Below, piece by piece: positions 38,103 through 47,658 of a DNA stretch of 64,000 bases (its first letter is position 1; the number at the start of each line of letters is the position of its first letter). The stretch spans positions 1 to 64,000 of the forward strand of contig CBDAPV010000002.1 of the NCBI GenBank assembly GCA_965198715.1, given 5' to 3'. The position numbers and the translations under genes are program-made. The DNA comes from RH-AL1 sp965198715 (GTDB lineage Bacteria; Pseudomonadota; Alphaproteobacteria; Rhizobiales; Beijerinckiaceae). The notes below the pieces were generated by a model. That model had not been told where the DNA came from. It was given only the letters and a program-made list of their open reading frames with translations, and ran no database searches.

Positions 38103-40679
38103 ATGGTGAACGCGAGCGTCGCGCATCCCAAGCCGCACCCTACCAAGCGTGCCGCGCCGGTCGAGGCCAAGGACGACCTGAAGACGCTGCCGATGGCGGA
38201 GGTGGAGAAACGCCTGGGTTGCTCGCTCGACGGCCTGACCGGAGCCGAAGCTGCCAAAAGGCTGACGACGTACGGTCCGAACGAGATCGAGGAGAAGAAG
38301 ACCAATCCGCTGCTCAAGTTCCTGATGTACTTCTGGGGGCCGATCCCCTGGATGATCGAGGTCGCCGTCGTCCTCTCGGGCATCGTCCGGCATTGGCCGG
38401 ACTTCATCATCATCCTGGTGCTGCTCCTCGCCAACGCCATCGTCGGGTTCTGGGAGGAGCATCAGGCCGGCAACGCGATCGAGGCCCTGAAGGCCAAACT
38501 TGCCATCACCGCCAGGGTCAAGCGGGATGGGAGGTGGAGCGCACCACCGGCCAAGGAGCTCGTCCCCGGCGACGTGATCCGCTTGCGCCTGGGCGACATC
38601 GTACCCGCCGATGCTCGCCTCCTCGATGGCGACGAAGTCTCCCTGGACCAGGCGGCGCTGACGGGAGAGTCGCTGCCGGCCACCAAGAAATCGGGCGATG
38701 CCGTGTTCTCCGGCTCGATTGTCCGGCGTGGCGAGAGCGGCGCCCTGGTCTATGCCACGGGCGACGACACCTATTTCGGCAAGACGGCCGATCTGGTGCA
38801 GAGCGCCCATGTCGTCAGCCACTTCCAAAAGGCCGTGCTGCGGATCGGCAATTACCTGATCATCCTGGCCGTAGCACTGGTCACGATCATCATCGCGCTC
38901 GGCGTCTATCGCGGCGAACCCATTCTCACCCTGCTGCAGTTCGCGCTCGTCCTGACCGTGGCCGCCATACCCGTGGCGATGCCCACCGTGCTCTCGGTGA
39001 CGATGGCGGTGGGCGCCCGACTGCTGGCCCGGAAGCAGGCGATCGTCAGCAAGCTCGTCGCCATCGAGGAGCTGGCGGGCGTCGACGTGCTCTGCGCCGA
39101 CAAGACCGGCACGCTCACCCAGAACAAGCTGACACTGGGCGATCCGTTCTGCATCGGCGCCGCCAAGGCGGTCGACGTCATCCTTGCCGGTGCCCTGGCC
39201 TCGCGCGCGGAAGACGACGACGTCATCGACCTGGCGGTGCTCGGCGGCCTGAAGGACCACGAGGCGCTGAAGAGCTACGACGTGCAGCACTTCCAGCCGT
39301 TCGACCCGGTGCACAAGCGCACGGAAGCGACGCTAAAGGGCGGCGACGGGGCGACCTTCAAGGTCACCAAAGGGGCACCGCAGGTCATCCTCGCGCTTGC
39401 CGCCGATGCCGCGGCGGTGAAGGACGCCGCGAACAAGGCCGTCGACGCCTTCGCCGGCCGAGGCTTCCGGGCGCTCGGCGTGGCGCGGGCGGACGCGGAC
39501 GGCCAATGGCGGCTGCTGGGCATCCTGCCGCTGTTCGATCCGCCGCGCGAGGACGCGAAATCGACCGTCGCCACGGCGCGGCAGATGGGCGTGCAGCTCA
39601 AGATGGTGACCGGCGACGCGCTCGCGATCGCGATCGAGACCGCCAAGGCCCTGGACATGGGCTCCAACATCCTCGACGGGGCCAGCTTGGGCGATCCCAA
39701 GCACGAAGAGACCGACGCGGTTGCCAAGTCCATCGAGGACGCGGACGGCTTCGCCCAGGTCTTTCCGGAGCACAAGTTCCACATCGTGGACGTGCTGCAG
39801 AAGCGCGGTCACATCGTCGGGATGACGGGCGATGGTGTCAACGACGCGCCGGCGCTGAAGCAGGCCGATTGCGGCATCGCCGTCTCGGGCGCGACCGACG
39901 CGGCACGGGCGGCGGCGGCGATCGTGCTGATGACGCCGGGCCTCACGGTCATCATCGACGCGATCAAGGAAAGCCGGAAGATCTTCCAGCGGATGAACAG
40001 CTACGCGATCTACCGGATCGCAGAGACCCTGCGCGTGTTGCTGTTCATGACGCTATCGATCGTCGTCTTCCACTTCTACCCGCTGACGGCGGTCATGATC
40101 GTCATGCTGGCGCTGCTCAACGACGGCGCGATCCTGTCGATCGCCTACGACAACGTGACCTACCGGAACCAGCCCGAGGCCTGGAACATGCGGACGGTCC
40201 TCGGCGTGGCCACGGTCCTGGGGCTCGTCGGGCCGTTGGCCGCGTTCGGCTTGTTGTACATCGGGGACAAGGTCATCGGGCTCAAGCATCCCGAACTGCA
40301 GACGTTGATGTACCTGATGCTGTCGGTGGCGGGCCACCTGACGATCTTCCAGACGCGGACGCGGGGATCCTGGTGCTCGACCCGTCCGGCCGCGATCCTG
40401 CTGGTTGCAGTGTTCGGCACCCAGGCCTTCGCGACGCTGGTCGCCGTCTACGGCGCCTGGATCGTGGCGCCGATCGGCTGGGAGATGACGGGCTTTGTCT
40501 GGGCCTACGCCATCGGCTGGTTCCTTCTCACCGATCCGGTGAAGCTGCTCGCCTACCGTATGCTGGACCATTTCGGCACCGGTGCTGCGCCCGCGGCGCA
40601 AGCCTATGCACGGCTCTCGTTGACACCGGCCAAGGCGGCAGCTGTCCCCAAGCCCGTGGCTACCGCAAGGCCGACGTGA
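38103..40679 (+). CDS. Plasma-membrane proton-efflux P-type ATPase (P3A)
   Basis: An 858-residue P-type ATPase. Motifs are TGES (187-190, actuator), PVAMP in the M4 helix (291-295), the phosphorylated Asp333 in DKTGTLTQN, KGAPQ (nucleotide domain), MVTGDALAIA and MTGDGVNDAPALKQA. Hydrophobic pairs flank residues 75-115 and 248-300, and about six segments lie at the C-terminus. Membrane-Asp landmarks and the absence of heavy-metal CPC place it with fungal/plant-type proton pumps. The start is set at ATG 38103 behind AGGA; ATG 38094 or 38028 would add 3 or 25 residues. It could export protons produced with acetate. Confidence 0.92.
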   Translation: MVNASVAHPKPHPTKRAAPVEAKDDLKTLPMAEVEKRLGCSLDGLTGAEAAKRLTTYGPNEIEEKKTNPLLKFLMYFWGPIPWMIEVAVVLSGIVRHWPDFIIILVLLLANAIVGFWEEHQAGNAIEALKAKLAITARVKRDGRWSAPPAKELVPGDVIRLRLGDIVPADARLLDGDEVSLDQAALTGESLPATKKSGDAVFSGSIVRRGESGALVYATGDDTYFGKTADLVQSAHVVSHFQKAVLRIGNYLIILAVALVTIIIALGVYRGEPILTLLQFALVLTVAAIPVAMPTVLSVTMAVGARLLARKQAIVSKLVAIEELAGVDVLCADKTGTLTQNKLTLGDPFCIGAAKAVDVILAGALASRAEDDDVIDLAVLGGLKDHEALKSYDVQHFQPFDPVHKRTEATLKGGDGATFKVTKGAPQVILALAADAAAVKDAANKAVDAFAGRGFRALGVARADADGQWRLLGILPLFDPPREDAKSTVATARQMGVQLKMVTGDALAIAIETAKALDMGSNILDGASLGDPKHEETDAVAKSIEDADGFAQVFPEHKFHIVDVLQKRGHIVGMTGDGVNDAPALKQADCGIAVSGATDAARAAAAIVLMTPGLTVIIDAIKESRKIFQRMNSYAIYRIAETLRVLLFMTLSIVVFHFYPLTAVMIVMLALLNDGAILSIAYDNVTYRNQPEAWNMRTVLGVATVLGLVGPLAAFGLLYIGDKVIGLKHPELQTLMYLMLSVAGHLTIFQTRTRGSWCSTRPAAILLVAVFGTQAFATLVAVYGAWIVAPIGWEMTGFVWAYAIGWFLLTDPVKLLAYRMLDHFGTGAAPAAQAYARLSLTPAKAAAVPKPVATARPT

Positions 40680-40789
40680 AGACGGCGCCGTTCTGCGACC
40701 CGCCGAGGTCGCGGGCGAGGAGATCTAGCAAGGGTTTCGAGCAAGGCCAGCAGGTCGTAACGCGCATCCCGGTCCGCGCCCGCGTGCGG

Positions 40790-40813
40790 CTGGGTAGTTT
40801 CCGACCCTGCCGG
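40790..40813 (+). promoter_or_regulatory. Shared 24-bp upstream element, copy 3 (phosphoketolase)
   Basis: It contains GTAGTTTCCGACCCTGCCGG. It lies 139 bp ahead of the phosphoketolase start within a 273-bp gap that has no gene. Confidence 0.55.
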
Positions 40814-40952
40814 AGCTCGCAGCATCGCCTTAGCGTCCCGCTATCGATCGCGGATCAGGTTCTGGCTGCGTACGCCCCGGATCCTTGTACGCCACACCCG
40901 GCCGATCGGCGGCACCGCCGATGGTTTGACGGCATCCATCGAGGTCACGCCC

Positions 40953-43376
40953 ATGAACATCGCCGCACCGATCCTCGCCCGCCTAGAGGATGAGAAATCC
41001 CTGAAGCCCGCGGCCGAGCTGCCGCTGTCGCAAGAGCTTCAGCTGATGGATCGGTACTGGCGCGCCGCCAACTACCTCTCGGTCGGCCAGATCTACCTCT
41101 ACGACAACCCGATGCTGCGCGAGCCGCTGACGCTCGCGGACGTCAAGCCGCTGGTGGTGGGACACTGGGGCACCACCCCGGGCCAGAACTTCATCTACGT
41201 GCACCTGAACCGGGTCATCAAGAAGAACGACCTCGACATGTTCTACATCGCCGGGCCCGGACACGGCGGCCCGGCGCTCGTCGCCAACACCTATCTCGAG
41301 GGCAGCTACAGCGAGATCTATCCCGACATCAGCCGCGACGAGGAGGGCATGAAGAAGCTCTTCACCCAGTTCTCGTTTCCCGGCGGCATCTCCAGCCACG
41401 TCGCGCCGACGACGCCGGGCTCGATCCACGAGGGCGGCGAGCTCGGCTATTCCCTGAGCCACGCGTTCGGTGCCGCATTCGACAACCCCGGCCTGATCGT
41501 CGCCTGCATCATCGGCGACGGCGAGGCCGAGACCGGCCCGCTGGCGACCGCATGGCAGTCCAACAAGCTGCTCGATCCGGTCACCGACGGCACCGTGCTG
41601 CCGATCCTGCACCTCAACGGCTTCAAGATCAGCAATCCCACCATCCTCGCGCGCATCGAGCCCGATGAGCTGGAGCAGTTCCTGCGCGGCTGCGGTTGGA
41701 CGCCCTACTTCGTGGAGGGCGATGACCCGGCGACGATGCACAAGCTGATGGCCGACACGCTGGACCAGGTGACCGCCGATATCGAGCAGATCCGGCTGAC
41801 GGCGCGCTCGGGCGGCAAACCGACCCGGCCACGCTGGCCGATGATCGTGCTGCGCTCGCCGAAAGGCTGGACCGGGCCGAAGCTGATCGACGGACTCAAG
41901 ATCGAGGGCACGTTCCGGGCGCATCAGGTTCCGATCCTGGTCGATGCCGCGCATCCCGGCCACGTCGCCGACCTCGAGGCGTGGATGCGCAGCTACCGGG
42001 CCGAGGAGCTGTTCGACGCCAGCGGCCGCCTGATGCCCGAACTGGCCGCCCTGGCGCCGGAGGGCGATCGCCGCATGGGCGCCAACCCGCACGCCAACGG
42101 CGGCCTGCTGCTGCGCGACTTGCGCATGCCGGACTTCCGGATCCATGCCGTCGACGTGCCCTCGCCGGGCGCCGTCACCGCGCAGGACACGATGGTGCTG
42201 GGCAAGTTCCTGCGCGACGTGATCACGCTGAACGAGGAGAAGCGCAACTTCCGCGTCTTCGGTCCCGACGAGACGCTGTCGAACCTGCTCGGCGCCGTCT
42301 TCGAAGTGACCAACCGGCAGTGGGATGCCGAGGAGGTCGCCGACGACGAGTTCCTCGCACCCGAGGGCCGCGTGGTCGATTCGATGCTGAGCGAGCACCA
42401 GTGCGAAGGCTTCCTCGAAGGCTACCTGCTGACCGGGCGGCACGGCCTGTTCAACAGCTACGAGGCCTTCATCCGCATCGTCGACTCGATGTTCAGCCAG
42501 CACGCCAAGTGGCTGAAGGTGACGGCGGAATTGCCGTGGCGGCGGCCGATCTCGTCGCTCAACTACCTGCTGGCGTCCCACGTCTGGCAGCAGGATCACA
42601 ACGGCTTCACGCACCAGGATCCGGGCTTCCTCGACCATGTCGTGAACAAGAAGGCCGGCATCGTCCGGTGCTACCTGCCGGCCGACGCCAATTGCCTGCT
42701 GTCGGTGTTCGACCATTGCTTGCGCAGCCGGCACTACGTGAACGTCGTCGTCGCCGGCAAGCACGCCCTGCCGCAATGGCTGACGATGGAGCAGGCGGTC
42801 ATCCATTGCACCGAGGGGCTCGGGATCTGGACATGGGCCAGCAACGATCAGGACGAGGAGCCGGACGTGGTGATGGCCAGCTGCGGCGACACGCCGACGC
42901 TGGAAAGCCTCGCCGCCGTGTCCATCCTGCGCGAGCACCTGCCGAGCCTGAAGATCCGCGTCGTCAACGTCGTCGACCTGATGCGGCTGCAGCCCGAATG
43001 TGAGCATCCGCACGGACTGAGCGAGATCGCCTACGATCAGCTGTTCACCCGCGACAAGCCCATCGTGTTCGCCTTCCACGGCTACGCCGGGCTGGTCCAC
43101 CGCCTGACGTATCGAAGGACAAACCGCAACCTGCACGTCCGCGGCTACAAGGAAGAAGGCACGATCACCACCGCCTTCGACATGCGGGTGCAGAACGAAA
43201 TGGATCGTTTCCACCTTGTGATGGACGTCGTCGACCAGGTGCCGGGCCTGGGCACCAAGGGCGTCTACCTGAAGCAGCGGATGCGCGACAAGCTCGTCGA
43301 GCACAAGCACTACATCGACAAGCACGGCGAAGACCTGCCCGAGATCCGCAACTGGATGTGGGGTAAAGGCTCCTAG
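40953..43376 (+). CDS. xfp: Phosphoketolase (xylulose-5-phosphate/fructose-6-phosphate)
   Basis: An 807-residue thiamine-diphosphate enzyme cleaving xylulose-5-P or fructose-6-P with phosphate to acetyl-phosphate plus glyceraldehyde-3-P or erythrose-4-P. RYWRAANYLSVGQIYL, GHWGTTPGQNF, GPGHGGPALVANTYLEGSY, GGISSHVAPTTPGSIHEGGELGYSLSHAFGA and the ThDP motif GDGEAETGPLATAW are diagnostic; the C-terminal third ends RNWMWG. ATG 40953 behind GAGG is preferred over TTG 40926. With acetate kinase in the same island, it gives a short route to ATP or acetate that bypasses lower glycolysis. Confidence 0.95.
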   Translation: MNIAAPILARLEDEKSLKPAAELPLSQELQLMDRYWRAANYLSVGQIYLYDNPMLREPLTLADVKPLVVGHWGTTPGQNFIYVHLNRVIKKNDLDMFYIAGPGHGGPALVANTYLEGSYSEIYPDISRDEEGMKKLFTQFSFPGGISSHVAPTTPGSIHEGGELGYSLSHAFGAAFDNPGLIVACIIGDGEAETGPLATAWQSNKLLDPVTDGTVLPILHLNGFKISNPTILARIEPDELEQFLRGCGWTPYFVEGDDPATMHKLMADTLDQVTADIEQIRLTARSGGKPTRPRWPMIVLRSPKGWTGPKLIDGLKIEGTFRAHQVPILVDAAHPGHVADLEAWMRSYRAEELFDASGRLMPELAALAPEGDRRMGANPHANGGLLLRDLRMPDFRIHAVDVPSPGAVTAQDTMVLGKFLRDVITLNEEKRNFRVFGPDETLSNLLGAVFEVTNRQWDAEEVADDEFLAPEGRVVDSMLSEHQCEGFLEGYLLTGRHGLFNSYEAFIRIVDSMFSQHAKWLKVTAELPWRRPISSLNYLLASHVWQQDHNGFTHQDPGFLDHVVNKKAGIVRCYLPADANCLLSVFDHCLRSRHYVNVVVAGKHALPQWLTMEQAVIHCTEGLGIWTWASNDQDEEPDVVMASCGDTPTLESLAAVSILREHLPSLKIRVVNVVDLMRLQPECEHPHGLSEIAYDQLFTRDKPIVFAFHGYAGLVHRLTYRRTNRNLHVRGYKEEGTITTAFDMRVQNEMDRFHLVMDVVDQVPGLGTKGVYLKQRMRDKLVEHKHYIDKHGEDLPEIRNWMWGKGS

Positions 43377-43540
43377 CTAACCAATGGAGCGGAACCCGCC
43401 CGCCCGTTGATGGGACGCCCTTGATATCGAAGCTTTGACGTGGACGCTTCTCGTCGAGCCCCAGCCGCCGGAGCGTTGCGAACATCATCGTTCGGCCCAG
43501 GCTGGACTTGGCGAAGGCGGCGGGTCTTCGCACCGCCGGA
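43377..43540 (-). other. Possible tyrosine-recombinase fragment at the island's right end
   Basis: No intact gene. On the minus strand the frame reads AAFAKSSLGRTMMFATLRRLGLDEK, then PRQSFDI. TMMFATLRRLG loosely recalls the DNTLxxALRRLGY segment of P4-type integrases, which is where an island integrase would sit beside its attachment site. The likeness is short and could be chance. Confidence 0.2.
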
Positions 43541-43579
43541 AAACCGTAGGTCAGGGGTCGTATCCCTTCCGGGACGCCA
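43541..43579 (+). repeat. Attachment-site repeat, right copy (attR)
   Basis: A direct copy of the tRNA-Arg(CCT) 3' end (AAACCGTAGGTCAGGGG, then CCCTTCCGGGACGCCA). It differs from the tRNA by one deleted T and one A-to-T change in the T loop. It ends 25 bp before the stop of the nitronate monooxygenase gene. Confidence 0.75.
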
Positions 43580-43604
43580 GCGGAGCTGGCCTTGGACAGA
43601 TCGA

Positions 43605-44657
43605 TCAGGCCAAGCGCCGCGCGCCGGCGAGTTCGGCGACGAGACGGGCCGCCGGCAGCGGCCGGGCGCGCGGCGCGCCGGTGCCGGCCCATTGCGCGCC
43701 GTATCCGAACTCGCCGTGTTTCTTGCCCGCCGCGTTCAGCGCCTTGCCGAGATCGTAGGCGATCGGATAGGCCGGCACCTCGCCCGGCGTGACGGCTTCT
43801 ACGAACGCGGTGAAGCGGTTGGCGAGGCATCGGGCCGGGCGGCCTGAGATGGCACGAGTCATGACCGTGTGCTGCGCCGCCTCGCTCGCCAGCGCCGCGC
43901 GGTAGCCCTCGTCGGCGAGAGACTCGTCGCAGGCGACGAAGGCGGTGCCGAGCTGCGTGGCGGCGGCACCCGCCTTGCGCGCGGCGGCGATGTCGGCGGC
44001 GTCCATGAGGCCGCCGGCGGCGATCACCGGCACCGGCAGGGCGGCGGCGAGCTGGCGGACCAGCGCCAGCGTGCCGAGCCGCTCGTCCTCGGCATCGGGG
44101 TCGAACGATCCGCGATGGCCGCCCGCCTCCCAACCCTGGGCGATCACGGCATCGATCCCGGCATCGGCCGCCGCCCGGGCCTCGGCGAGGGTCGTGGCGC
44201 AGGCCAAGAGCACGCAGCCGACGTCGCGCAGCGCTTCCATGGCGGCGGCCGACGGCAGGCCGAAATGGAAGCTGACCACCTCCGGCAGGGTCTCCCGCAG
44301 CATCGTCAGCATGGCGTCGTCGGCGACGAAGCTCGTGTAGATCTCGGACAGGGTGGCCGGCGGCACCGACGCGACCTCCGCGAAGGCCGGGCGCAGCCGC
44401 TCGATCCAGGCCGTCTCGCGCGCCGCGTCGGCGACGGCGGGGCGGTGGCAGAACAGGTTGACGTTAAAGGGATGGCTCGTGCGCTCGCGGGTGGCGGCGA
44501 TCATGCGGCCGGCGCCGGCCGCGTCCGTGGCGCCGATGCCAATCGAGCCGAGCGCGCCGGCGTTCGACACCGCCGCTGCCATCGCTGGCGAGGAGACACC
44601 GGCCATCGGCGCCTGCACGATCGGGTAAGCGATGCCGATGAGGTCGGTCAGCGCCAT
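43605..44657 (-). CDS. Nitronate monooxygenase (2-nitropropane dioxygenase family)
   Basis: A 350-residue FMN enzyme with a TIM-barrel fold. IAYPIVQAPMAGVSSP at the start, AGALGSIGIG, the catalytic His in QGWEAGGHRGSFDP, VIAAGGLMDAADIAAARKAGAAATQLGTAFVACDE, and the C-terminal TRAISGRPARCLANRF are all typical of class I nitronate monooxygenases, which detoxify alkyl nitronates. ATG 44657 starts MALTDLIG; upstream codons to 44774 lack family likeness. It reads divergently from glpK, with 115 bp between. Confidence 0.9.
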   Translation of the reverse strand: MALTDLIGIAYPIVQAPMAGVSSPAMAAAVSNAGALGSIGIGATDAAGAGRMIAATRERTSHPFNVNLFCHRPAVADAARETAWIERLRPAFAEVASVPPATLSEIYTSFVADDAMLTMLRETLPEVVSFHFGLPSAAAMEALRDVGCVLLACATTLAEARAAADAGIDAVIAQGWEAGGHRGSFDPDAEDERLGTLALVRQLAAALPVPVIAAGGLMDAADIAAARKAGAAATQLGTAFVACDESLADEGYRAALASEAAQHTVMTRAISGRPARCLANRFTAFVEAVTPGEVPAYPIAYDLGKALNAAGKKHGEFGYGAQWAGTGAPRARPLPAARLVAELAGARRLA

Positions 44658-44772
44658 GGTCGTCGGTCCTTTTCTGGGGCAGCGGGCTAGATGGGTCGCC
44701 TGCGTCTGCCTTGACAGAGGGCGCCGGTGCGTCAAGGCCGACGTTACGGACAGGTTCCAGGAGTTCGCGCGC

Positions 44773-46269
<1,497 letters not shown>

Positions 46270-46388
46270 ACAAAGGATTCACCATGCGACAGGCTTACGA
46301 CTACGCAGCTGTACTCGGTGATGAACGCTGGGCTGATTCGCGTGTTACGACCACGCTGCCCTGCTGGGCGGTCTTAGAGGAGGCACGT

Positions 46389-46694
46389 TTGGACAAGAAA
46401 ATCGCAGGCATGGTCGGCGCCCTGGCTGCCGTCGCGCCCGTCGCTGCCATGGCGGCTCCCGCCGACCCGATGGCCGCCGCGAGTTATGCCGATCTGTTGA
46501 AGCCGATTCCCAACGCCGTCGAGACGCTCAAGGCGTCGGACGCCGTGCTGTCGAGCGAGGACGGTGCCAAGGTGGAGATGGCGCAGTACTACCACCATCA
46601 TCACCATCATCACTTCTTCCATCGCCGGTTCTACCACCACCATCACCATTTCTTCCATCGCCGGTTCTTCCATCACCATCACCACTTCTATTGA
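46389..46694 (+). CDS. Small exported histidine-rich protein
   Basis: A 101-residue protein. TTG 46389 is chosen because it follows a strong GAGGAGG and opens a signal peptide (residues 1-22, ending AAMA-AP); the ATG at 46254 would add 45 residues overlapping glpK. The mature part has SYADLLKPIPNAVETLKASDAVL, then a tail with 17 His in 40 residues in runs of five to seven separated by FFHRRF. This is a likely divalent metal (Ni, Zn or Cu) sequestering tail. Similar proteins occur in Bradyrhizobium and relatives; their function is unknown. A clear terminator follows. Confidence 0.75.
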   Translation: MDKKIAGMVGALAAVAPVAAMAAPADPMAAASYADLLKPIPNAVETLKASDAVLSSEDGAKVEMAQYYHHHHHHHFFHRRFYHHHHHFFHRRFFHHHHHFY

Positions 46695-46703
46695 GAGTGG
46701 CGG

Positions 46704-46732
46704 GGCCGGCGGAAACGCCGGCCTTCTTCTTT
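46704..46732 (+). terminator. Rho-independent terminator after the His-rich gene
   Basis: A perfect 8-bp stem GGCCGGCG/CGCCGGCC with a GAAA loop, followed by TTCTTCTTT. It lies between this gene and the convergent next gene. Confidence 0.85.
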
Positions 46733-46737
46733 GAAGC

Positions 46738-47463
46738 TTACCCCGCCTCGTTGGCCTGAGCCTTGGCCGCGCGCAGGATGTGCCGGTAGGTGCCGTCGAA
46801 GGCGGTGTTCGACTCCGACACCCAGTGCGTGTCCTTGCCCAGCGTGTCGCGGCTGGCGTAGATGCGGCGCGATTGCAGCTCGCGTTCGGCGGCCTCCTCC
46901 TCGCCCATCTCCACCAGCTCGTAGTCCGGCTCGGCCGGCACCACGATGGCCTGCATCATCGGCTCGCCCTGGCGGAACACGTGCGTCTGTCCCTCGGCCG
47001 GCGTCTTGAACACGCAGAAGTTTACCATCGGCCAGAAGTCGCGGATCAGCGCCGGCACCGCCAGCGGCACCGTGCCGGTGACGTCGGTGTAGAAGCGCGG
47101 ATGCGGCTCGGTGCGGATGGCGAAGCCCGGCTCGGGCTTGAGGTCGAGCAGCAGCTGGTAGGTGTAGAAGCGGCCGCCGAAGTTGCGGAACGGCGGGCGG
47201 TGGCAGTTCGCCTCCTCGTCCCAGGCGATGTCGCCCTCGAAGACCGGGGCGCCGTCGCGGCCGGTGACGCGGACCTCGCCGGGATGGGGGTAGAAGATCT
47301 CGATCCCGTAGGTCGCGCTCTCGGTGAAGGGCATGCAGTGCCAGACGTATTCGTGGCTGCCGTCGCGGCGCGGCTCGGGCTTGCCCGACCAGCCCGGCAC
47401 CTCCATGCGGGTGCGCCGCGGCGCCAGCCCCGGCTCGAACGTCCTGACCTTGACCTGCTGCAT
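46738..47463 (-). CDS. Conserved hypothetical protein
   Basis: A 241-residue soluble protein without signal peptide or membrane segment. ATG 47463 is chosen (MQQVKVRTFEPGLAPRR); the longer form to 47544 adds 27 residues from a repeat-rich region. Aromatic-rich motifs YVWHCMPFTESATYGIEIFYPHPGEVRV, FRNFGGRFYTYQLLLDLKPEPGFAIRTEPHPRFY and RDFWPMVNFCVF look strongly conserved and may belong to the DUF6065-type family, but I am not sure. The function is unknown. Confidence 0.7.
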   Translation of the reverse strand: MQQVKVRTFEPGLAPRRTRMEVPGWSGKPEPRRDGSHEYVWHCMPFTESATYGIEIFYPHPGEVRVTGRDGAPVFEGDIAWDEEANCHRPPFRNFGGRFYTYQLLLDLKPEPGFAIRTEPHPRFYTDVTGTVPLAVPALIRDFWPMVNFCVFKTPAEGQTHVFRQGEPMMQAIVVPAEPDYELVEMGEEEAAERELQSRRIYASRDTLGKDTHWVSESNTAFDGTYRHILRAAKAQANEAG

Positions 47464-47519
47464 GAAGAGGTTCCGCTGTTGTCGCCCGACCGAAGCATGC
47501 CGTTGATTCCGACCGCCTT

Positions 47520-47613
47520 CGTCCTTGCGAGCGGAGCGAAGCAACCCAGGGGCAGCTTGGCAAGCATCCCGTCGTAGGCCCCTGGATTGCTTCGCCTTCG
47601 GCTCGCGATGACG
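47520..47613. repeat. Palindromic intergenic repeat (REP/RPE-like)
   Basis: Arms of about 34 bp, CGTCCTTGCGAGCGGAGCG... and ...GCTCGCGATGACGG, with GAAGCAACCCAGGGGC and GCCCCTGGATTGCTTC nearest the 24-bp loop. This is the abundant type of repeat in Bradyrhizobium-like genomes. Confidence 0.75.
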
Positions 47614-47658
47614 GCGCTCGGGTTGACCCCGGCGTCCGCCGCTCCTAACGCCGGGCGC

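Noticed and set aside
37949..43325. A 1014-codon plus frame over the ATPase and a 780-codon minus frame over phosphoketolase
   Set aside because: Both are alternative-frame shadows of well-identified enzymes and lack family motifs.
43541..43579. A second tRNA-Arg gene
   Set aside because: Only the 3' third of a tRNA is present, with a damaged T loop; the 5' half and anticodon are missing, so it is an attachment-site copy.
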